NCBI RefSeq assembly: GCF_014650035.1
Contig: NZ_BMUE01000001.1
Location: 434,001 to 498,000, forward strand
DNA: 64,000 nucleotides
From: Streptomyces lucensis JCM 4490
GTDB lineage: Bacteria; Actinomycetota; Actinomycetes; Streptomycetales; Streptomycetaceae
Reading direction: 5' to 3'
Shown piece after piece: positions 62,254 to 64,000 of the stretch. The notes under the pieces were generated by a model. It was not told where the DNA came from and did not search any database. It saw only the letters and a program-made list of their open reading frames with translations. The stretch's first letter is position 1. Every line of letters begins with the position of its first letter. A program made the position numbers and the translations under genes.

Positions 62254-63288
62254 TCACTTGGCCCGGTCGAAGTCGATCGCGCTGTAGGCCCGCAGCTTGC
62301 GCAGCCGGTGCTCGGAGTCGATCCGGCGCACCGTTCCCGACTTGGACCGCATGACGATCGACTCGGTCAGCGCGGTCTCCGACCGGTAGCGCACCCCGCG
62401 CAGCAGCTCGCCGTCGGTGATGCCGGTGGCCACGAAGAAGACGTTCTCCCCGGACACCAGGTCGTCCGTCGTGAGCACCTTGTCGAGGTCGTGACCGGCG
62501 TCGACGGCCCGCGCGCGCTCCTCGTCGTCCTTCGGCCACAGCTTGCCCTGGATGGTCCCGCCCAGGCACTTCACGGCGCAGGCCGAGATGATGCCCTCGG
62601 GGGTGCCGCCGATGCCGAGCAGCAGGTCGACGCCGGTGCCCTCGCGCAGCGCGTACACCGAGCCGGCGACGTCGCCGTCGGAGATCAGCTTGATGCGCGC
62701 GCCGGCCTCCCGGACCTCCCGGATCAGGCCCTCGTGCCGCGGCCGGTCCAGGATGACGACGGTGACGTCCTCCGGCGAGGACCGCTTGGCCTTGGCGATC
62801 CGGCGGATGTTCACCTCGACGGGGGCGTCGATGTCGACGAAGTCCGCCGCCTCGGGTCCGGTGACCAGCTTGTCCATGTAGAACACGGCGGACGGGTCGA
62901 ACATGGCGCCGCGCTCGGTGGCGGCGAGGACGGCGATCGCGTTCGGCATGCCCTTGGCCGTCAGCGTGGTGCCGTCGATCGGGTCGACGGCGATGTCGAC
63001 CTCGGGACCGGTCCCGTCTCCGACGCGCTCCCCGTTGAAGAGCATCGGGGCCTCGTCCTTCTCGCCCTCGCCGATGACGACGACGCCGTTCATCGAGACG
63101 GTGGAGACGAGGGTCCGCATGGCGCGCACCGCGGCGCCGTCGGCGCCGTTCTTGTCGCCGCGCCCCACCCAGCGGCCGGCCGCCATCGCGGCGGCTTCGG
63201 TCACCCGGACGAGCTCCAGGGCGAGGTTGCGGTCGGGGGCCTCGGAGGGAACGTCCAGTTCGGACGGCAGATGATGGTTTTCGGTCAT
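62254..63288 (-). CDS. glpX: Class II fructose-1,6-bisphosphatase
   Basis: The protein has 344 residues with GlpX motifs: [11 protein letters not shown], the metal-binding [11 protein letters not shown], and [20 protein letters not shown]. It removes phosphate from fructose-1,6-bisphosphate in gluconeogenesis. AAAGGTG precedes the ATG at 63288. It is divergent from the DUF4245 gene, the arrangement I recall for Rv1099c-Rv1100. With pckG and the fumarases it supports growth on organic acids. Confidence 0.96.
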   Translation of the reverse strand: MTENHHLPSELDVPSEAPDRNLALELVRVTEAAAMAAGRWVGRGDKNGADGAAVRAMRTLVSTVSMNGVVVIGEGEKDEAPMLFNGERVGDGTGPEVDIAVDPIDGTTLTAKGMPNAIAVLAATERGAMFDPSAVFYMDKLVTGPEAADFVDIDAPVEVNIRRIAKAKRSSPEDVTVVILDRPRHEGLIREVREAGARIKLISDGDVAGSVYALREGTGVDLLLGIGGTPEGIISACAVKCLGGTIQGKLWPKDDEERARAVDAGHDLDKVLTTDDLVSGENVFFVATGITDGELLRGVRYRSETALTESIVMRSKSGTVRRIDSEHRLRKLRAYSAIDFDRAK

Positions 63289-63416
63289 CGGAGCGCACCT
63301 TTCTGATACGACGACGGCCGGATGAGGGTATTGGACCCCGACTCTATCGCCGGACGGACAAAATGAGCAGGGGACCCCACGGATGAGCGCTCGGGGCACC
63401 TGCGACGATAGGGGAC

Positions 63417-63944
63417 GTGGCAGGTTCCAACGGCAAGCAGAAGACGGCCCGGGACATGGTCCTCTCCCTGGCCCTCATCGGGATCGCGGCGGCGGTCGTC
63501 TACTTCATCAGCATCCCGCACGACGATCACGCTCCCGACCTCAAGCGGGTGGACTACCGGATCGAGCTGCTCACGGCCCGGCGCGCGGCGGACTACCCGG
63601 TGGCGGCGCCCGAGGGTCTGCCGAGTACCTGGAAAGCGACCTCCGTACGCTTCCAGGGCGACAAGTCCAACCGCTGGCACCTCGGCTTCCAGACGCCGGA
63701 CGGCCAGTACGTGCAGGTCGAGCAGTCGGCGCGCAAGCCCTCGGAGTTCATCGAGCAGGCGAGTCAGGGAGCGTCGGCGACCGAGCGGACCGAGACGGCC
63801 GGCGACCGGACCTGGACCCGCTACACCGGCGGCCGCTACGACGCCCTCGTCCTGCGGGGCCCGTCCGGCTCCACGACGGTGGTCGCGGGCACGGCGTCCT
63901 TCGACGACCTGAAGACGATGGCGGCGGCGCTGCGGATGCGGTGA
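63417..63944 (+). CDS. DUF4245 membrane-anchored protein
   Basis: The protein has 175 residues. One N-terminal membrane helix ([21 protein letters not shown]) anchors a soluble outer domain ([20 protein letters not shown] in part, [28 protein letters not shown]) typical of DUF4245. Function is unknown, but the pairing with glpX is conserved across actinobacteria in my recollection. The GTG at 63417 lies seven bases after GACGAT; AGGGG next to it is too close for a normal ribosome site. Confidence 0.88.
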   Translation: MAGSNGKQKTARDMVLSLALIGIAAAVVYFISIPHDDHAPDLKRVDYRIELLTARRAADYPVAAPEGLPSTWKATSVRFQGDKSNRWHLGFQTPDGQYVQVEQSARKPSEFIEQASQGASATERTETAGDRTWTRYTGGRYDALVLRGPSGSTTVVAGTASFDDLKTMAAALRMR

Positions 63945-63967
63945 GCCGGCCTGTCACGGCGACGGCG

Positions 63968-63996
63968 AGAGGCCCCCGGCGATGCCGGGGGCCTCT
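63968..63996 (+). terminator. Terminator after the DUF4245 gene
   Basis: AGAGGCCCCCGGC (63968-63980), loop GAT, and GCCGGGGGCCTCT (63984-63996) form a perfect 13-bp stem ending four bases before the window edge, 24 bp past the stop. Confidence 0.88.
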
Positions 63997-64000
63997 TCCT

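Overview
The window reads as a stretch of chromosome from a Streptomyces. It is very GC-rich, GTG starts are common, and many neighbours share stop/start overlaps. Genus hallmarks include a WhiB-like protein, a GH18 chitinase with a DasR-type box, a SpoIIE-type phosphatase, a Tad pilus locus and rare TTA codons. From memory, the order pck ... GH18 chitinase ... ahpD-ahpC/oxyR ... fumC, class I fumarase, wblI, glpX matches the core of the S. coelicolor chromosome. The set hemolysin-III / UppS / PIN-PhoH / AI-2E / fumarase / glpX / DUF4245 also recalls the Rv1085c-Rv1101c region of Mycobacterium tuberculosis. No phage, insertion sequence, CRISPR, tRNA or rRNA was seen.

Layout. 1-3.3 kb: a truncated GT2-GtrA glycosyltransferase, then a secreted copper radical oxidase. 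3.4-7.2 kb, minus strand: a DHA2 efflux pump, its TetR repressor and a Mut7-C protein in one overlapping operon, then a hemolysin III/TrhA membrane protein. 7.4-13.1 kb: GTP-PEP carboxykinase, an AlaA-type aminotransferase, two proteins of unknown function and a secreted serine protease. 13.2-18.5 kb: a divergent D-amino-acid/sugar-acid catabolic cluster (D-aminoacylase and a D-threonine aldolase/D-serine dehydratase-like enzyme, facing a KDG-type kinase, an IclR regulator and RidA) around a perfect palindrome. 18.5-23.3 kb: an orphan protein, a secreted M14 carboxypeptidase, a stand-alone TOPRIM protein and a chitinase.

23.6-34.9 kb: a Tad (Flp) pilus locus. It holds CpaB, CpaE/TadZ, two TadE-like pseudopilins, CpaF, TadB and TadC, a histidine kinase/response regulator pair, the Flp pilin with its own promoter, a TadG-like protein, a lipoprotein and an OmpA-domain protein. 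TTA codons in one pseudopilin and two in the response regulator suggest bldA control. No prepilin peptidase is present.

34.9-46 kb: small enzymes, a candidate 6C-type small RNA, undecaprenyl diphosphate synthase, a PIN-PhoH protein, a secreted lytic transglycosylase, an AI-2E family membrane protein, and the ahpC-ahpD peroxidase operon divergent from oxyR. 46-51 kb, minus strand: an ABC exporter with its PadR repressor, and an SPFH/ribbon-helix-helix pair. 51-64 kb: a class A penicillin-binding protein, a PP2C phosphatase, a DUF402 protein, class II and class I fumarases either side of a nitrilase-family amidohydrolase, a DUF1707 protein, a WhiB-like protein, class II fructose-1,6-bisphosphatase and a DUF4245 membrane protein.
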